This document shows positions 33,875-43,666 of a stretch of 64,000 bases of DNA, piece after piece (the first letter of the stretch is position 1; every line of letters begins with the position of its first letter). The translations under genes and the position numbers were made by a program. Source of the DNA: Blastopirellula retiformator (GTDB taxonomy: Bacteria; Planctomycetota; Planctomycetia; Pirellulales; Pirellulaceae); contig NZ_SJPF01000001.1 of the NCBI RefSeq assembly GCF_007859755.1, forward strand, positions 1,538,082 through 1,602,081, in the 5' to 3' direction. Under the pieces are notes generated by a model. That model did no database searches and was not told the DNA's origin. It saw only the letters and a program-made list of their open reading frames with translations.

Positions 33875-34375
33875 ATGGAGAGCAGACGAATACTGGGAAT
33901 TGACCCCGGGCTGAACATCACCGGTTACGCCGTGGTCGAAGCGAAAAACCGCCAGGTGAAAATCATTGAGGCGGGCGTCGTGCGAGGCAAAGCGCGCGGT
34001 TCTTTGCCAGCCCGCGTGCGCGAAATCTACGATGGCGTGCGGGATGTGATCGAGACGCTCAAGCCCGAGGCGATGGCGATCGAGCAACTGTATTCGCACT
34101 ACGAACGCCCCAAGACGGCCATCATCATGGGGCATGCCCGCGGCGTCCTCTGCCTGGCCGCCGAACAGGCCGGTCTGCCGATCCATCATTATTCGGCGAC
34201 CCAGATCAAGAAGCTGCTGACCGGATCAGGTCGGGCCCCCAAAAGCCAGATGCAACTTTCGGTGCAGCGCGAACTGGGGCTGGCGGAAATCCCCGATCCG
34301 CCCGACGTCGCCGACGCTTTGGCCGTGGCCCTCTGCCACTATTATCTCGAGAGCTCGCCGACGCAGGTTGCGTAA
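33875..34375 (+). CDS. ruvC: Holliday junction resolvase RuvC
   Basis: Endonuclease that resolves Holliday junctions together with RuvAB. From ATG 33875 (TAGGA six bases upstream) it has 166 residues, the normal length. The acidic catalytic residues are visible: [18 protein letters not shown] (Asp), [20 protein letters not shown] (Glu) and [16 protein letters not shown] (Asp pair). The longer frame to 33782 overlaps the terminator and is rejected. ruvA follows 62 bases later. Confidence 0.95.
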   Translation: MESRRILGIDPGLNITGYAVVEAKNRQVKIIEAGVVRGKARGSLPARVREIYDGVRDVIETLKPEAMAIEQLYSHYERPKTAIIMGHARGVLCLAAEQAGLPIHHYSATQIKKLLTGSGRAPKSQMQLSVQRELGLAEIPDPPDVADALAVALCHYYLESSPTQVA

Positions 34376-34437
34376 CGGCGTCGGTATCCTCTAAAAACGT
34401 GGTTTCGCTTTTCTTTGCGCATCCAGGAACCCTCGCG

Positions 34438-35064
34438 TTGATTACTAAAATTACGGGCAAAGTGAACTCGGTCAGCGAGACGGCGCTGTCGCTCGCCGTC
34501 GGGGCTTTTGAATACGAAGTTCTGATTCCCGAGTTTGTTCGTCGACAATTGCAAAATCGCATCGGCGAAGAGATTTCGCTCCACACGATCGAGTACCTGG
34601 ACGGCAACCCTCAGCAGGGGCGTCTGACGCCGCGAATTATTGGGTTTTCTGATCGAATTGAGCGAGAGTTTTTCGAGCTGTTTTGCTCGGTAGACGGGGT
34701 CGGCGTCCGAAAAGCTTTGCGTGCGATGGTTCGCCCGGTCCAAGAAGTCGCCTCGTTGATCGAAGAACAAGACGCCAAGGGACTGTCGGCGCTGCCGGGG
34801 GTTGGACCCGCCACCGCCGAGCGGATTGTGGCGAAGCTGCGCCGCAAGGTGCCGAAATTCGCCCTGTTGGTCGGTCGCAACGATATCCCCGAGGATCTGG
34901 CGCCGCGCGACGTCATCACCGAGACGTTTGAAGTGCTGCGGTCGCTGGGGCATAGCGAAAGCGACGCCCGCAAGTTGGTTGACGCAGCCTTGGAAGGGAA
35001 GAAGAAGTATAAAGACGTCGAATCGCTGCTACAGGCAGTGTATCAGCTGAGTCACTCTAGTTAA
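34438..35064 (+). CDS. ruvA: Holliday junction branch migration protein RuvA
   Basis: DNA-binding partner of RuvB. I place the start at TTG 34438, giving the family-typical opening [14 protein letters not shown] and 208 residues, with AGGA ten bases upstream. The GTG start at 34399 would add 13 residues. Domain I (OB fold) runs to about residue 60. The two helix-hairpin-helix motifs are [15 protein letters not shown] and [20 protein letters not shown]. Domain III at the end ([20 protein letters not shown]) binds RuvB. No ruvB follows, so the set is split. Confidence 0.93.
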   Translation: MITKITGKVNSVSETALSLAVGAFEYEVLIPEFVRRQLQNRIGEEISLHTIEYLDGNPQQGRLTPRIIGFSDRIEREFFELFCSVDGVGVRKALRAMVRPVQEVASLIEEQDAKGLSALPGVGPATAERIVAKLRRKVPKFALLVGRNDIPEDLAPRDVITETFEVLRSLGHSESDARKLVDAALEGKKKYKDVESLLQAVYQLSHSS

Positions 35065-35091
35065 GTCCTCTAGTCTCGAGTCGTCCGTCCC

Positions 35092-36213
35092 ATGTCCACT
35101 GCCGAAACGATCCCGCACGATGAATTGGTCCAACCGATCGACGACGACGTAGTCGACGCGGAAGTTGTGCCGCCGTCGGGCAACCCGTGCCCGGCGTGTG
35201 GATGTCCGGTCGAGCCGCAAGACAAATTCTGCCCCGCCTGCGGTACGCCGAGCGAAGTGGTCGAGCCGCTCAAACCGGTCAACAGCCAAGATGACCAGCA
35301 CAAGTTCCTGCAATGCAATAGCTGCGGCGCCAAGGTCAGCGTGTCGATCGATCAGCGGGCCTTCGTCTGTCCCTTTTGCGATTCCAACTACGTCGTCGAA
35401 TACTCGCCAGAGGTCGCCGGGCGGCAGCGTCCCGAGTTTGTAATCGGCTTTCAGATCACGCCAGAGCAAGCCGAGGCGAAGTTCTACGCCTGGATCAAAG
35501 ACAACAAGTGGTTTCGTCCCGGCGATCTACGGTTGGCGAAAGTGGCCGAGAAGCTGCGAGGCGTCTATCTGCCGTTTTGGGGTTTTACGATGTTGGCCGA
35601 AAGTCGCTGGTCGGCGTCGATCGGCGAATATTGGTATCGCACCGAAACGTATACCACGATGGAAAACGGCAAGATGGTCACCAAGACCCGGACCGTGACC
35701 GAGACCGAGTGGTGGCCGCTGGATGGAGAACATCATCGCTACTATAGCGGCTATATGATTTCAGCCAGCAAAGGACTGCAGCAAGCGGACGCCGACCGGA
35801 TTAAACCGTTTAACTTGCCGGCGCTAAAGCGATACGAGCCGTTTTATCTGGCAGGCTGGAGCGCCGAAGAGTACTCGATCGAAAAGAACGAAGCGCTGCA
35901 GATTTGTCGCCAAGAGTTCTATCGCCGCGAACAGGCGAACATCGCCGGGTTCCTGCCGGGGAACACGCATCGTAGTTTGGTCGTCGATACGCAATTCAGC
36001 CGCGAAAGCTCAGACCTTTGTCTATTGCCGGTCTATTTGCTCAGCTACCGCTACAAAGACAAGCTCTATCGCTTTCTGGTCAACGGCCAGACCGGCAAGA
36101 TCGCTGGCGACAAGCCGATTTCGTGGCAGCGGATCGGCGGGGTGATCGGCGGCGTCGTGGGGCTGTTGGTCCTGCTGGTGATTCTCATCCTGATTCTCAA
36201 GTCGCTGGGTTAG
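35092..36213 (+). CDS. Zinc-ribbon protein with C-terminal membrane anchor
   Basis: A 373-residue protein with three zinc-knuckle pairs in the first 110 residues: CPACGCP with FCPACGTP, CNSCGA with VCPFCDS. A large middle domain has FWGFTMLAESRW, a WYRTETYTTMENGKMVTKTR stretch and the closing YRYKDKLYRFLVNGQTGK. One TM (VIGGVVGLLVLLVILILILK) ends the chain. Such proteins are often mislabelled as PriA-like helicases; no helicase motif is present. The TM at the extreme C-terminus suggests a tail-anchored cytoplasmic protein. The next gene is a paralogue seven bases away. Confidence 0.72.
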   Translation: MSTAETIPHDELVQPIDDDVVDAEVVPPSGNPCPACGCPVEPQDKFCPACGTPSEVVEPLKPVNSQDDQHKFLQCNSCGAKVSVSIDQRAFVCPFCDSNYVVEYSPEVAGRQRPEFVIGFQITPEQAEAKFYAWIKDNKWFRPGDLRLAKVAEKLRGVYLPFWGFTMLAESRWSASIGEYWYRTETYTTMENGKMVTKTRTVTETEWWPLDGEHHRYYSGYMISASKGLQQADADRIKPFNLPALKRYEPFYLAGWSAEEYSIEKNEALQICRQEFYRREQANIAGFLPGNTHRSLVVDTQFSRESSDLCLLPVYLLSYRYKDKLYRFLVNGQTGKIAGDKPISWQRIGGVIGGVVGLLVLLVILILILKSLG

Positions 36214-36220
36214 GAGCAGG

Positions 36221-37204
36221 ATGAGCGAACGACTCGAAAAATGCCAGAACTGCGGCGCCCTGATTGACGAAGAGGATCTCTTCTGCGGGAACTGCGGAAC
36301 CGAAGCGCCCCATCGTGAAGGACGCGAAGCGGACAAGGCGACGATGACGACCCTCAGCTTTGACTGCGAGGGATGCGGCGCTTCGATGAGCTATTCGGCC
36401 AAAGAGGGAACGCTCCGCTGTCCGTTTTGCGGCAGTGAGAAGCTCAAGAAAAAGAAGGATCACAAAACGGTCGCTCCGCAAGCGGCGATTCCGTTTGCGG
36501 TCGATCGATCGCAGGCGGAAAGCCTGATGCGGGACGCGCTCAAGAAGGGGTATTGGCGCCCCAGCGACTTGTCGACCGCCGCCATCATCGAGAAGATTAC
36601 GCCGATCTACGTGCCGTTTTGGGTTTTTCAGGCGAAGGTTTTCAGCAACTGGACCGCCGACACGTCGGACTTGCCGTTTGGCTCGACCGGCGATTGGCGG
36701 CCCGTCTCGGGACAGCATCAAGCCGAATACCGTGGTTTGCTGGTTGGGGCGAGCGGCGCACTGACGCCGCATGAGACCGATGCGATCGGGCCGTTTCGCC
36801 TGGATGCGGCGGCTGAACCGGCCTCGGTCGATTTCGACTCGTTCACGGTCGAGGATTTTAAGGTGTCGCGAAAGTACGCGCGACCCTACGCCCGCAACGG
36901 ACTGGAGGAGCTCGAGCGTCAGGCCTGCGACGCCGAATATGTTCCTCCCCGCAGTCGGAACGTCAAAGTGAACATGCGGATCCAGGACATGTCGAGCGAG
37001 CCGATGTTGCTGCCGATCTGGATCATGGCCTACCGCTACAAGGACAAGGTCTATCGCTTTCTGATCAACGGGCAAACCAGCAAGACCTTCGGTCAGGCTC
37101 CGGTTTCTTACGCCAAGATCGGGGTCGCCGTGGCGGCGACGGTCGGCGTTGCGTTGGCCGTACTGGCGGCGATGGCCATTTGTGCTGGACTTGCCGGACG
37201 GTAA
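36221..37204 (+). CDS. Zinc-ribbon protein, paralogue of the upstream gene
   Basis: A 327-residue protein with AGGAG before ATG 36221. Its layout repeats the upstream gene: CQNCGA with FCGNCGT, CEGCGA with RCPFCGS, a YVPFWVFQAKVFSNW element matching LPFWGF, and the closing YRYKDKVYRFLINGQTSK, then a C-terminal TM (VAVAATVGVALAVLAAMAIC). It lacks the inserted TETYTTMENGKMVT segment. The seven-base spacing and shared architecture suggest the two act together, perhaps as a hetero-oligomer. Function unknown. Confidence 0.72.
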   Translation: MSERLEKCQNCGALIDEEDLFCGNCGTEAPHREGREADKATMTTLSFDCEGCGASMSYSAKEGTLRCPFCGSEKLKKKKDHKTVAPQAAIPFAVDRSQAESLMRDALKKGYWRPSDLSTAAIIEKITPIYVPFWVFQAKVFSNWTADTSDLPFGSTGDWRPVSGQHQAEYRGLLVGASGALTPHETDAIGPFRLDAAAEPASVDFDSFTVEDFKVSRKYARPYARNGLEELERQACDAEYVPPRSRNVKVNMRIQDMSSEPMLLPIWIMAYRYKDKVYRFLINGQTSKTFGQAPVSYAKIGVAVAATVGVALAVLAAMAICAGLAGR

Positions 37205-37309
37205 CCTTTTCTCCCCCCAATTGTCTTCTGCCGGCGTTCCTTACGCGTAGGTAGATAGTCCCATTCTTCTGTTCATGGGACCATCACCTATTAGCCAAGG
37301 GAGCGGGCC

Positions 37310-40213
37310 ATGAGCGACCGGCGTCAAGATTACGCCCAGGCGATCCACTTCGCCGTCGAGACCTTTGAGCGGTGGCGGCAAGAGGGCTGTCTATCGGCGG
37401 AACATCATCAAGAGATTTTGGGGCAATATCGCGAACTGGCTGACAACCCGTCGGCGATTCCGCCTGTCGAATTGCAAGAGCCGCCGAAAGGGGAAGAGGA
37501 GGGGAGCCTGGCCCAAGAGTTCCGTTATCTCACCTTTCTTGATCGAGAGATCGATCGTCACTTGCAGAGCGGACGCTTGAATCTGGCCGAGAAAAGCTTG
37601 TGCCAACGGCAGAACCGCTCTCGCGGACGTGACGTGCGGGCCCAACTGAATGTCAAACCGGCGACTGAACCGCGGGCCGAAGAAACGACTTCAGAACCAG
37701 CGACGGCGGAAGTGATCGACGAGCCGCAGCGCAGCTTCTTAGAAGTGGCGCTCGATCCGAAGACGCTGCAGTACTTGATGGCGATCGGGGGCGGCCTGTT
37801 GATGATCGGCCTGGTCATTTGGCTGGCGACGATCGGCTTTTTTGATGATCCGCTGACGGTGGCGATTTGTCTGGGGGCGGGGAACCTGGCGATCTTGCTG
37901 AGTGGCTTCGCGTTGATTCGCTGGTCGAAGTTTCAAACGGCCGGCCGAGGCGTGGCGCTGTTGTCCTGTTTGTTGATGCCGCTTCATTTGTGGTTCTACG
38001 ACGCCCAAGGCTTGATCGTCTTGAACGAAGGAGGGCATCTGTGGATACCAGCGCTGGTAATTAGTTTGCTGTACGTGCTCATGGCGCGGCAGGTCCGCGA
38101 TGCGATCTTTGTGTACGTCGTGGTGGGAGGCGCCACGTTGACTGGGCTGTTGATTCTGGCCGACCAGCATGTCGCCCAGTTCTGGCAAGGCGCCGCAGCG
38201 GCGACGCTCTTGATGGCGATCGCCGCGGTAGCGATTCACGCTGAGCGAGCCTTTCCGCCGGGCAATGGCGACTTCAGTCGAGACAAGTTCGGCGTGGCTT
38301 GCTTTCGCTCGGGGCAGATCTTGCTGCTAGGGGCGGTTTCGGTACTTGTTGGCTGGTGTGTGGCGGCCTGGTGTTACCAGTCGCTCCTGGTCGACCTGTG
38401 GCATGGATGGTTGCGAGGCCCTTTGACCTTCGACAGGCCATCGCTGGCCGACGACTTCGCCTTGAAGTCGCTGGCGCTGCTGCTCTCGATAGGCGCGGTC
38501 TATTTGTACGGGTATTCGCACTTTGTCGTCGAGCGGAGCGGCAAGTACCTGGTCGGGGCGATCGTCAGTTGCTTCTTCGCCGAGTTGGTGTTCCTCGACC
38601 TGCTGCCAATCGAGATCAAACCGGAAACGCTGATCCTGGCGATGTCCTGCACCTCGCTGCTGATCAACGCGGTGCGCCTGGTATTGATGCGGCGAACGGA
38701 ACATCGTTTGACGCCGCTAATCGATCGACCGGCAGCCGAAACGATCACGCATGCGTTGGCGGTCGTGCTGTTGGCGGCGCCGCTGGCGATCGGCGTCTTT
38801 CAGTACCTGCAGATCGAGTACTTTGAGCCTGCCGCCGCGTGGAGTTGGATCTACGTAGCGGCGATGCTGGTGACGGCGGTAAGCTGTCGCTTTGGCGCCC
38901 ACGTGGCGCTGAAGGACGAAGGAGACGCCGAACGAGTCTACTTCGGCGCGGCGGCGCTGGCGGTGATGCTGGCTTCGCTGGGCGGTTTGGCCTTGTTGGG
39001 ATTCGGGGCCTGGCATGTGGCGGCGCCGATCATGATGGCGATTCCGGTCGCCTACCTGGTCGCTTCGCGATTCTACGAAAAACCGGCCGCCGGCGGACTC
39101 GAGATGGCGGCTCATTTAGCGACCGGCTTGTTGCTGGCGCATGCGATCGTTTCGTCGCTGGGCGTGATTGCTCCTTTAGGTGGGGCAGCAGTCGTCGCCA
39201 AGACGGTTCACTTGCGCTTGGCGATCTTCTTCGCCGAGGTTTGCTGCTTTTACCTGTTGGCGGCGCGACTGCAGCGGCATGCGGTGGGGGGCTACCTGGC
39301 GACGGTCGCCGGCATATTGGCGGCCTGGCAGGCGCTGTGGTATGCCGACGCGGGGATTGTCGGCGGGATCGCGACGTTCGCGGCCGCCGGCCTGGTGCAG
39401 TTGGGACTGTATCGCTGGCAGATCCTTGATCGGGATGAAAGTAAGACTGCATCGGACGCGATGTTCTTGGGAGGAAATCTGGTGCTGTCCCTCTCGGGCG
39501 CTGCCGGCATCTTGTATACGCTCAATCGGTTGCCGCTGCGTGAAATGGACGTTCGAATCGTTATTCTGTTGGTCGGCTTGGGAGTGGCGTCCCTGGCAGG
39601 GGCGGCGATGGTCGGCAACCGGCCGTGGCGTCGCGGGTACGGCGTGTTGGCGGTCGTCCAGGCATTGACGTTGGTGATCTTCTGCGCCGCTTCGAGCAAG
39701 CTGTTGATTCACCAGAAGGTCGAACTGGCGGCGACGGTGATCGGCGCCTTGATGTTGGTCGTCAGTCACATTGGTTGGTATCGCGAGGAAGGGGAAAAGC
39801 AGGACGAGGTTTCGATCGGGTTGTGGATGGGAAGCTTGTTGTTGGCGGCGCCGATGACGGTTGCACTATTGTGGCGGCGATTTCAATTCGCGACCGACTT
39901 GTCGGCCTGGTGGATGTTCCACGAAATCGGCGTGCTGGCGATCGCCCTGGTGTTGTTGGGAGTTGGCCTGGTTTGCCGCGTGCGGGGGACGACGATTACC
40001 GGCGGCGTTGCGCTGCTGCTCTACTTCGGCTCGCTGGTTTGTTATGTGCAACTGCCGAGCGTGTTGCAGAACGTGGCGGTCGCGATGATGATCGGCGGGG
40101 GACTCTTTTTCGGCGTCGCCCTACTGTTGAGCCTCTATCGTGACGCACTCCTTGCCTTGCCCTCGCGGGCGAAACGTCACGAGGGAGTCTTCAAAGTGTT
40201 GTCGTGGCGTTAA
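37310..40213 (+). CDS. Very large polytopic membrane protein (DUF2157/DUF2339-like)
   Basis: A 967-residue protein. Residues 1-140 are cytoplasmic and helical (AIHFAVETFERWRQEGCLSA) with an acidic, Pro-rich linker. From about residue 157 on there are roughly 24 consecutive hydrophobic segments (first TLQYLMAIGGGLLMIGLVIW) with few charged loops. The short soluble head plus an array of helices is the plan of DUF2157/DUF2339 membrane proteins, but I cannot confirm membership. GGGAG precedes ATG 37310. No catalytic motif seen. Confidence 0.65.
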   Translation: MSDRRQDYAQAIHFAVETFERWRQEGCLSAEHHQEILGQYRELADNPSAIPPVELQEPPKGEEEGSLAQEFRYLTFLDREIDRHLQSGRLNLAEKSLCQRQNRSRGRDVRAQLNVKPATEPRAEETTSEPATAEVIDEPQRSFLEVALDPKTLQYLMAIGGGLLMIGLVIWLATIGFFDDPLTVAICLGAGNLAILLSGFALIRWSKFQTAGRGVALLSCLLMPLHLWFYDAQGLIVLNEGGHLWIPALVISLLYVLMARQVRDAIFVYVVVGGATLTGLLILADQHVAQFWQGAAAATLLMAIAAVAIHAERAFPPGNGDFSRDKFGVACFRSGQILLLGAVSVLVGWCVAAWCYQSLLVDLWHGWLRGPLTFDRPSLADDFALKSLALLLSIGAVYLYGYSHFVVERSGKYLVGAIVSCFFAELVFLDLLPIEIKPETLILAMSCTSLLINAVRLVLMRRTEHRLTPLIDRPAAETITHALAVVLLAAPLAIGVFQYLQIEYFEPAAAWSWIYVAAMLVTAVSCRFGAHVALKDEGDAERVYFGAAALAVMLASLGGLALLGFGAWHVAAPIMMAIPVAYLVASRFYEKPAAGGLEMAAHLATGLLLAHAIVSSLGVIAPLGGAAVVAKTVHLRLAIFFAEVCCFYLLAARLQRHAVGGYLATVAGILAAWQALWYADAGIVGGIATFAAAGLVQLGLYRWQILDRDESKTASDAMFLGGNLVLSLSGAAGILYTLNRLPLREMDVRIVILLVGLGVASLAGAAMVGNRPWRRGYGVLAVVQALTLVIFCAASSKLLIHQKVELAATVIGALMLVVSHIGWYREEGEKQDEVSIGLWMGSLLLAAPMTVALLWRRFQFATDLSAWWMFHEIGVLAIALVLLGVGLVCRVRGTTITGGVALLLYFGSLVCYVQLPSVLQNVAVAMMIGGGLFFGVALLLSLYRDALLALPSRAKRHEGVFKVLSWR

Positions 40214-40320
40214 CGGCGAAGAAAATAAATGGAGCCGATTCGCCCAAAAAAAACGATTCGGCTTCGTTCGCCGTCGTATTACTAGCGTAAACCTATATCC
40301 GCCCTGCGAAGGAGAAAAAT

Positions 40321-41007
40321 ATGTTCACTCGTTTTCTGTCCGCCTTGTTGTTGTCGGCAGTCGTCGCTCCGCTGGCGATTTCGGCCGAGCTAGAAGTGGA
40401 TCCTCAGCAAGATTGGTATGGCAAGACGCCTGACAATTCGCTGAAAAGCTTAGCGCCAAAGTCAGGCTTTGTTGCCGATTCCGACGCTTGGGAGAAACTG
40501 TGGACCGCCTGGCGGCCGAACGAGGAATTGCCGAAGCTCGACTTTGATCGACAGATTGTGCTGGTCGGCGTCGTCGACGGGCCGAACCGGGTCATGATGC
40601 GTCCTACGCTCCAGGCGGATGATATTCGTTTTATCGCGGCCGGCACCCGGATGGCCGGGCCCGGTTTCGCTTATCGCCTGGTTGTGGTGGACAAAGGGGA
40701 TGCGAAGAAGGTGAACGGAAAGGCGATTTCCTCAGGCTCAACCGGCGAAGGTTCGATCGAAGTGACGGTCGTTGGCACGCTTGAGTCCGGCTTGTTCGCC
40801 ATCGGGGGAGAGACGACCGGCGCCACCATCACCGCGCAGGGAATTACGTGGGAGCTTGACTTGGGAAACGACGCCGCATTTCGCAAGCTGGCCGAAGAGC
40901 AGAGCGGCAAGCAAGTGAAGGTAGTTGGCAGCCTTCAGTGTAAGGCTGGCGTTGAAATCGCGGATCGTTGGATCGTCACGGTGCAGCGGATCACCGCCAT
41001 CGACTAG
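40321..41007 (+). CDS. Secreted protein of unknown function
   Basis: A 228-residue protein with a clear signal peptide (FLSALLLSAVVAPLAISAEL, cleavage likely after ISA). The first half of the mature chain has SDAWEKLWTAWRPNEELPKL and DFDRQIVLVGVV, a pattern seen in secreted proteins of planctomycetes, where an Asp-rich 'W..LW..W......P..DF....VL' segment recurs. The second half (TVVGTLESGLFAIGGETTGA) is like a small beta domain with an OB-fold look. AAGGAG lies before the ATG. A terminator follows. Confidence 0.68.
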   Translation: MFTRFLSALLLSAVVAPLAISAELEVDPQQDWYGKTPDNSLKSLAPKSGFVADSDAWEKLWTAWRPNEELPKLDFDRQIVLVGVVDGPNRVMMRPTLQADDIRFIAAGTRMAGPGFAYRLVVVDKGDAKKVNGKAISSGSTGEGSIEVTVVGTLESGLFAIGGETTGATITAQGITWELDLGNDAAFRKLAEEQSGKQVKVVGSLQCKAGVEIADRWIVTVQRITAID

Positions 41008-41041
41008 CGCCAGGCGTTCGCAACGTCGCGATTGTAAGACC

Positions 41042-41070
41042 GACGGACGAGTAGGTACTCGTCCGTCTTT
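41042..41070 (+). terminator. Intrinsic terminator after the secreted protein gene
   Basis: GACGGACGAGTA (41042-41053) pairs perfectly with TACTCGTCCGTC (41056-41067) around a tight turn, followed by TTT. Confidence 0.8.
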
Positions 41071-41589
41071 CTGTTGTCAGCTCGCTTGCTGCTCAAGCGT
41101 TGTTTCTAACCGCAACTGACGCCCAGACGACCGGCGAACTGGCAAAATCGGTTGTTTCACGCGCGCATCCGTCGCAATGGTTACGGTCGGTTAGGCGAAG
41201 TGTGCGCGGTGCCGCACCTGGCTTCGGCAATCCGTAGTTGCACAAACCGCGTGAAGTTCAGCTGAGACAAGGAGTTATCAAACGCTAGTCAATTGCTGTT
41301 CGATTCTTTCCCTCTATTTCGCTCGCTTGCTGACCACAGAAGTTGGCGTATGGTTTCAGAGGTCGCAATAGCGTCAGTTTGTCGCTTATGGTTTTGCCCG
41401 CCATGACAGGCTGATTGCGGCTCATGCCCACAAAACTTGGACGACATAGCTCGCTAGCCAGAGGCGTCGTCGAAGTCATCCTACCAAGGTTTGAGAGGAT
41501 CCCTGCTATCCACTTGCACGGAACCTCTTCGCGATAAAGTTCCTACCTAAATCGCTAAATTGACCGCATGGTCGAAACGGGGGCAAAAC
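41071..41589. other. About 520 bases without a supported gene
   Basis: A 64-codon minus-strand frame (41285-41479) exists but has no ribosome site or recognisable domain, so I leave it out. The region just before 41590 should hold the promoter of the signalling operon. I found no repeat or RNA structure of note. Confidence 0.4.
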
Positions 41590-42051
41590 ATGCTGGCGCA
41601 GCTGAAGAAAGAAAAGAAACGCAAGCGGCGACACCTACTGGCGAAAGCGAACAAGCCGCCGCTTCTCTTAAGCGTTGACGACGACCCGGATTACCAAAAC
41701 CTGCTCGCGTTGCGAATGCGTGAGTACGAGGTCGAATTCGAGCCCGCCTACTACGGGATCCAGGGAATTCGGGATCTGATCGTGCGTCGTCCCGATCTGA
41801 TTCTGATGGATCTTGAGATGCCCAACGGCGATGGCGAGTTCTTGCTCGACTGCGTGCGGACCAACCCGTCGACCCGCAATCTACCGGTGGTCGTCCTGAC
41901 CGGCACGCGCGATGAAGCGCGGAAGAAGCGGATCCTGGCCGGCGGCGCTGACCTGTTTCTGACGAAGCCGATTCCGTTTGACGGGTTGCTTGAGCGCCTG
42001 AGCAAATTTGTGCGGATTCGCCGTCGAGAAGAGCAGGTGTACCGAAAATGA
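41590..42051 (+). CDS. Stand-alone receiver (CheY-like) protein with basic N-terminus
   Basis: A 153-residue single receiver domain. ATG 41590 follows a GGGGG stretch; a TTG 30 bases earlier is an alternative. A very basic leader (LKKEKKRKRRHLLAKANK) precedes the domain. The domain has the acidic pocket SVDDDPD, phospho-acceptor Asp in LILMDLEMPNGDG, Thr in VVVLTGTRD and Lys in DLFLTKPIP, so it is fully competent. There is no output domain. The stop overlaps the start of the hybrid kinase gene (ATGA). Confidence 0.85.
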   Translation: MLAQLKKEKKRKRRHLLAKANKPPLLLSVDDDPDYQNLLALRMREYEVEFEPAYYGIQGIRDLIVRRPDLILMDLEMPNGDGEFLLDCVRTNPSTRNLPVVVLTGTRDEARKKRILAGGADLFLTKPIPFDGLLERLSKFVRIRRREEQVYRK

Positions 42052-43637
42052 ATCTGGAAGCGACCAAAATTCGGGTTCTGGTACTCGAGGATGACGCGGA
42101 CGACTACCGGCTGATCGCTCGCCAACTCTCGGCGGCGGGAAGCATGTTTGACGTTCAGTGGGTGCAAACTCTCGAAGAAGCCTCGCAGCGATTTTGCGAA
42201 GAGGATTTCGACGTGATTGTTACCGACCTCACGATTCCCGATAGCGTCGGTCTCGAAACGGTCTCCACGTTGCGGGCGGTCTCGGCCACGACGCCGATCC
42301 TGGTGCTGACGTCGCTAGAAGACGAGAGCATGGAGAGCAAGATCCTATCGGCCGGCGCCCAAGATTATCTGCTGAAAGGAGAGTTGGCCGGACGCACGGT
42401 CAAACGCGCGATCTTGCACGCCGTTCAGCGACAGCGATCGCTCAACGAGGTGACCAGTTTGGTCGCGGAGTTGAAAGAGAGCCAGGGCCTGATGACGCAG
42501 CAGGCGCGTCTGCTGAAGCGAAAAAATCGCCGCTTGAAACAACTGTACAAAACCGCGCAGGAATTTGTCGACAACGTCTCGCATGATTTCCGGACGCCGC
42601 TGACCGTCATCATCGACTACGTGGCGCTGATCCGCGAAGGATTGGCGGGCGAAGTGAATGACGAGCAAAAACGGATGCTTGCGAAGGTCTCAGTCCGGGC
42701 CGACGATCTCAATAACATGGTCGACGACTTGCTGGACGTCAGCCGGATCGAATCGGGACTTCTGGGCGCCTGGCGCCGCAACGTCGATCCTACCGAGATT
42801 ATTCGACACGCCGAGTCGCTCTTGTCGCCGCGGGCCTTCGCCAAACAGATCGCCTTCTTCGTCAATTGCAAGCCGGACCTGCCAGAGGTCTATTGCGATG
42901 CGGAGAAAGTGGGCCGGGTGATCACCAACCTGGCCGTTAACGCCATCAAGTTCACGCCCGAGGGAGGACGGGTGGAACTGTGGGCGAAACCGGATCACGA
43001 AAGGCGGGAACTGGTGATCGGCGTGACCGACACGGGGCCCGGCATCGATGCGGAGTCGCTTGAGAAGTTGTTCCTCCGTTTTAAGCAGCTCGATCAAGGC
43101 GTGAAAGAGTCGGCGAAAGGCTTTGGCCTGGGGCTCAACATCGCGCAGCGCCTCGCCAAGCTGAACCTGGGCGAACTGAATGTGACGAGTAAGGTCGACG
43201 AAGGGAGCGAATTCTCATTTGGAATTCCCTTTGCCTTGCCGACCGAAGTGATGCGGCGTTGGCTTGAGTTTCGCCGTAGCTCGAAGGATTCGCTGCAACT
43301 GATTGAAATTAAGATCGACGACCGCGTTCCGGCGCCCGTTCCGAAGGAGTTTGACGGCTTCCTCAATTGCCTGTTGCGGATCGACGATCTGTTGTTACGC
43401 GTCGATACCAATCGCTGGCTGTTGGTGATGACCGCCTTTCCGACCGAGTCGGACGAGTGGTTCCGCCGCGCTAAAAAGGAGTATGACAAGCACAGCCGCA
43501 ATCGACCGATGGGGCCCCTGCCTGCCTATCACGCCGAGACGATCTGCCAATGGAGCTCGCAAGAAAGCGTAGCGAAGATCCTGAAGCAGTTCGACGCGTT
43601 GTTGTTGGAGTCGCCAACGGCGAATTTCATCGGTTGA
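42048..43637 (+). CDS. Receiver - histidine kinase hybrid (cytoplasmic)
   Basis: A 529-residue protein with an N-terminal receiver (LVLEDDADDY, Asp in VIVTDLTIPDS, Lys in DYLLKGEL) followed by a short coiled coil (LKRKNRRLKQLYKTAQ). HisKA follows with the phospho-His in NVSHDFRTPLTVIIDY (about residue 180), and HATPase with N box NLAVNAIKFTPEGG, G1 DTGPGIDAES and G2 GFGLGLNIAQ. A 110-residue C-terminal domain of unknown type follows. No TM segment, so it receives signals by phosphorylation of its own receiver. Start overlaps the previous stop by four bases. Confidence 0.9.
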   Translation: MNLEATKIRVLVLEDDADDYRLIARQLSAAGSMFDVQWVQTLEEASQRFCEEDFDVIVTDLTIPDSVGLETVSTLRAVSATTPILVLTSLEDESMESKILSAGAQDYLLKGELAGRTVKRAILHAVQRQRSLNEVTSLVAELKESQGLMTQQARLLKRKNRRLKQLYKTAQEFVDNVSHDFRTPLTVIIDYVALIREGLAGEVNDEQKRMLAKVSVRADDLNNMVDDLLDVSRIESGLLGAWRRNVDPTEIIRHAESLLSPRAFAKQIAFFVNCKPDLPEVYCDAEKVGRVITNLAVNAIKFTPEGGRVELWAKPDHERRELVIGVTDTGPGIDAESLEKLFLRFKQLDQGVKESAKGFGLGLNIAQRLAKLNLGELNVTSKVDEGSEFSFGIPFALPTEVMRRWLEFRRSSKDSLQLIEIKIDDRVPAPVPKEFDGFLNCLLRIDDLLLRVDTNRWLLVMTAFPTESDEWFRRAKKEYDKHSRNRPMGPLPAYHAETICQWSSQESVAKILKQFDALLLESPTANFIG

Positions 43638-43666
43638 TGAGTGCGAGTTGATGAAGGGGAAGTTCA

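Noticed and set aside
41285-41479. 64-codon minus-strand frame in a gene-free stretch
   Set aside because: No ribosome site, no recognised domain and no supporting context.
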